Origin: Todiramphus chloris collaris
Taxonomy: Eukaryota > Chordata > Aves > Coraciiformes > Alcedinidae
Length of the DNA stretch: 64,000 bases
Assembly: GCA_025345505.1 (NCBI GenBank)
Contig: JANVCC010000121.1
Coordinates: forward strand, 1,416,998-1,480,997
Direction of reading: 5' to 3'
The translations under genes were made by a program, and so were the position numbers. Positions 62,459 to 64,000 of the stretch are shown here, one piece after another (the first letter of the stretch is position 1; each line of letters opens with the position of its first letter). Below the pieces are notes generated by a model that saw only the letters and a list, made by a program, of their open reading frames with translations, did not search any database and was not told where the DNA came from.

Positions 62459-63728
62459 TACAACCTCAAGAACAGTTGCTGGGTGGTGGATCTTGATTGA
62501 GATCATCCCTTGCACCACAGAGAAGGACAACAGAGCATGAAGGCTCAGGAGCACAAACAAGGGCAGCATCTTCACCTCTGCCAGGCTCAGCCCTTCCTTC
62601 TTATTCAAGCCCCCGAAGCAACTCATCTGATTAAAGCAAAGCGAGCGCTCTGCTGAATTCGGGTCACATTGCTGAATTTTAGTCTCTATCAGCAACTCTT
62701 CCCCAGATTACTAAATCAATGCTCCATCACGCTACTGGGGACACTGGAAGGCTGGGAGGGCTGTCTCTTTTTAATTAAAAATTAAAACTGAAGCCTTCAC
62801 CATTACTGGTGATGATTAAAGTACCTGCCTTGCTTTTTTTTTGTCGCAAGGGCAGCATTAACTTTTCAAATCTGGGATGAGGATCAGCAGGAGGCATTAA
62901 ACTTGGCCACGTTAATACCTCCTCCCTTCAGATAGCATTTTTTTTTTTCCATGTTAAAAGAGCATTTTTCACAGCTCCTGTATCCTCAGCAGTTTACAGA
63001 AGAAATAAAAGCTATAATCTATAACCCAGAGGTCTTCCCAGGGTGACCCCAACCCTGCAGGCTCTGATTGTATTACTAGGATTAGTGTTTACTCCATTAA
63101 GTAATGCTCTTCATCCCCGTTTAATGATAGATATTTCATCTCCTCTCTTCAAACAGCCCAGGAATTCATGGACTGGAGGGGAAAAAATCACCGGCGCGCT
63201 CAAACCGCGACCGTTTCCTCGAAGGTTTGCGGGGAATCCGAGGTGGGCTTGGGAAAACAGGAGTGGGAAGAAAAACCCCAAACCTTATTCCTCAACAAAG
63301 AGTTTCAAGATTTGCTCCTGGAAAGTCTCAGGAAAATTAAAGAGTTTCAAAAGCGGAGATAAGGAAAAAAGATGGAAAAAAAAAAGTGGATGGAAAGAAG
63401 AGTGAAAAAAGCAGCTTGAGTTTTAAGGAATTAAGTTTATCAATCAAAATTCACAGCGTTTCAGGGGCTGCAAGGAAGACAATAATGAAATGAATTTATG
63501 CCATGTGTTGTGCTTCTCACTCAAGGAAAACACACTGGTACAGCTGCTTCAGAACCTGGAGGCAACTCTCCCCACCGACTTGCTGAGGTCCAGCAACCCC
63601 CTGGAACATCATCCCGAACCCCACTGCGATGGGACAGTTGGCACAGAGCAAACAGGACATGGAAACGTGGCAAAGAAACCTGCAAGAAACCTCAAGAGCG
63701 GCCACATCTTCACCTAGAACTCTTGGTT

Positions 63729-63912
63729 GTAGAATTGTTTTGGTTGGAAGAAAGCTTTAAGATGATGGAGTCCCGACTGGTAACCCAGCACTGCCAGGGC
63801 ACCACTGACCCGTGGCTTTTGGTACGGCATCTTCAAGGCTTGGAAGCTCCTCCAGGGATTGTGGGCACTCCACCACTGCCCTGGGCAGCCTGGGACAGCC
63901 CTGGATAAGCCT
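63729..63912 (-). mobile_element. CR1 LINE fragment
   Basis: Reverse copy beginning GTAGAATTGTTTTGGTTGGA and ending at CAGCCTGGGACAGCCCTGGA, diverged in the middle. Confidence 0.9.
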
Positions 63913-64000
63913 CAAATTAGGAACTCAAAACAACCCAACATAACCAAAAAACACATAAAAAAACCACACAAACCCTTGGTAATAACAAGAAGAACCCTCC

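Larger units (their letters stand above)
51345..64000 (-). other. DCC: DCC intron upstream of exon A (partial)
   Basis: This is the 3' part of a phase-1 intron that runs off the right edge; at least 12.6 kb is visible. I searched both strands for the preceding DCC coding sequence (third Ig domain) and saw none. It holds a 21 bp minisatellite near 52.0 kb, a 39 bp minisatellite at 52.7-53.2 kb, and an AT-rich CR1-free stretch at 53.2-56.7 kb with poly-A/T runs and an (AT)n tract at about 54563-54580. Scattered CR1 fragments follow at 56.7, 57.9, 59.3, 60.8, 62.0, 62.2 and 63.7 kb, with a palindrome cluster at 61.28-61.39 kb. Stretches between these are unremarkable intronic DNA. Confidence 0.85.

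Noticed and set aside
51645-64000. Possible preceding DCC exon (Ig domain 3)
   Set aside because: No minus-strand frame shows the expected Ig cysteine/tryptophan pattern leading to a phase-1 donor; the exon must lie right of the window.

Overview
This window is eukaryotic, and almost certainly from a bird genome. It carries more than forty 5'-truncated CR1 LINE fragments of the avian type (tails ending in ATTCTATG/ATTCTGTG-like sequence), one LTR-like element, and short exons separated by long introns. Only one gene is recognisable: an internal part of DCC (the netrin-1 receptor 'deleted in colorectal carcinoma'), on the minus strand. The window contains no gene end, promoter or RNA gene that I can support.

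Layout in transcription order (right to left): partial upstream intron, 64000-51345; exon A (51190-51344) and exon B (50001-50121), encoding the fourth Ig domain; a 25.4 kb intron; exon C (24464-24620) and exon D (16807-16961), the first fibronectin III (FN3) domain; exon E (12307-12455) and exon F (11803-11941), the second FN3 domain, split by an intron of only 365 bp; exon G (5485-5534, 50 nt), the start of the third FN3 domain; then a partial downstream intron to position 1. All fourteen visible splice sites are GT-AG and all phases match. Together the seven exons give 926 nt, or 308 whole codons plus one codon shared with the preceding exon, without a stop or frameshift. Each domain is a phase-1/phase-1 module: Ig4 276 nt, FN1 312 nt, FN2 288 nt. 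DCC rather than its paralogue neogenin is indicated by segments such as [37 protein letters not shown] and NISLEVVNSR.

The rest is intron. It holds CR1 copies on both strands, some nested or abutting in inverted orientation. It also holds several minisatellites (42 bp units derived from a CR1 tail, 39 bp, 21 bp, and a 20 bp polypurine unit interrupted by an N gap), simple repeats, and a few CpG-dense or ATTA-rich islets that could be conserved regulatory DNA. The best leads are: an apparently intact DCC segment in a bird, since DCC is reported lost in some bird lineages; a closely matching inverted CR1 pair that brackets exactly the four FN1-FN2 exons (600 nt, a multiple of three); a duplicated segment carrying strong donor-like sites just downstream of exon C; and two CR1 copies that share about 115 bp of sequence beyond their 3' ends. 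I found no evidence of a wholly new gene system.
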